Assembly: GCA_050330955.1 (NCBI GenBank)
Contig: JBHJHJ010000013.1
Coordinates: 1-5,383 of the forward strand
Direction: 5' to 3'
DNA: 5,383 bases
DNA from: JBCCAG01 sp050330955
GTDB taxonomy: Bacteria > Cyanobacteriota > Cyanobacteriia > CAKZMO01
Shown: piece after piece, positions 5,347-5,383 of the stretch
Layout of the letters: the number at the start of each line of letters is the position of its first letter
Position numbering within the stretch: position 1 is the first letter of the stretch
The notes under the pieces: generated by a model
Database searches by the model: none
What the model was told of the DNA's origin: nothing
What the model saw: the letters and a program-made list of their open reading frames with translations, nothing else
Translations under genes and position numbers: made by a program

Positions 5347-5383
5347 ATGAGTCAAAAACCACGCAGAAAATTCACAGCCGAGC
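5347..5383 (+). CDS. IS3-family-like transposase OrfA, N-terminal fragment
   Basis: Only the first 12 codons are in the window, reading MSQKPRRKFTAE. A short basic stretch followed by a phenylalanine/tyrosine-T/S-x-E motif is the standard beginning of IS3-family OrfA proteins, small helix-turn-helix DNA-binding proteins that recognise the IS ends and are joined to the OrfB DDE catalytic domain by programmed frameshifting. The ATG has a good ribosome binding site. The gene continues past the right edge, so completeness cannot be judged. It lies 17 bases after the stop of gene 2 on the same strand. Confidence 0.72.
   Translation, partial: MSQKPRRKFTAE

Larger units (their letters stand above)
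5287..5383 (+). mobile_element. Left end of an IS3-family-like insertion sequence (partial)
   Basis: The presumed left terminus begins TGACCTTGCCCCGAAAAAGT, starting with the TG typical of IS3-family ends. The transposase OrfA start lies 60 bp inside, a normal distance for this family. The element runs off the right edge, so its length, OrfB and right inverted repeat are not visible. It enters the 3' part of gene 2 and supplies its last 14 codons and stop. The family is inferred from the end sequence and the first 12 residues of OrfA; the subgroup is not assigned. Confidence 0.75.

Noticed and set aside
4850..5362. Minus-strand 170-codon open frame rich in H, P, Q and R
   Set aside because: It is a composition shadow of the G-ending codons of gene 2 on the opposite strand. 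It crosses the IS boundary and has no recognisable domain.

Overview
The window looks like accessory DNA from a cyanobacterial chromosome, probably a GC-rich filamentous or Leptolyngbya-like lineage. The main evidence is eight copies of the HIP1 octamer GCGATCGC (starting at 565, 670, 1158, 1421, 3108, 3809, 4239 and 4425), far above chance for 5.4 kb. Other support comes from small palindromic repeats of a type common in cyanobacteria and from a protein architecture (TPR plus nSTAND1-type NTPase plus C-terminal membrane helix) that is abundant in that phylum. The lineage is an inference; no ribosomal or housekeeping gene is present.

Layout. Positions 1-836 contain no convincing gene and are crowded with repeats: a composite hairpin region (about 132-276), an 84-bp MITE-like inverted repeat (370-453), a tandem array of eleven 21-bp units (496-726), and a leader with a weak terminator-like hairpin and a 10-bp direct repeat. 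Gene 1 (837-2216) encodes a 459-residue P-loop ATPase. Its stop overlaps by 4 bp (ATGA) the start of gene 2 (2213-5329), a 1038-residue STAND-type protein. Gene 2 has an N-terminal degenerate P-loop-like domain, a TPR-like helical middle, an NTPase module with intact Walker A and B motifs, a coiled coil and one membrane helix. From 5287 onward lies the left end of an IS3-family-like insertion sequence with the first 12 codons of its OrfA (5347 to the window end).

How the parts work together. The two NTPases are almost certainly cotranscribed and translationally coupled, so they probably form one signalling or conflict (defence-like) module. Gene 1 would be a regulatory ATPase and gene 2 a membrane-anchored STAND switch. 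No effector domain or partner is recognisable, so the output is unknown. In the family as I know it, WD40 repeats often follow the membrane helix. Here the frame runs into the insertion sequence about 30 residues after the helix, so gene 2 is probably a truncated, possibly inactive allele.

Most notable signals: (i) the IS left end is preceded, across a 3-bp spacer, by a perfect 15-bp inverted copy of its own terminus, the geometry of abutted IS3-family ends; (ii) two small palindromic repeats have been absorbed in frame between the Walker A and Walker B motifs of gene 2; (iii) the 21-bp array upstream has a period of exactly seven codons.
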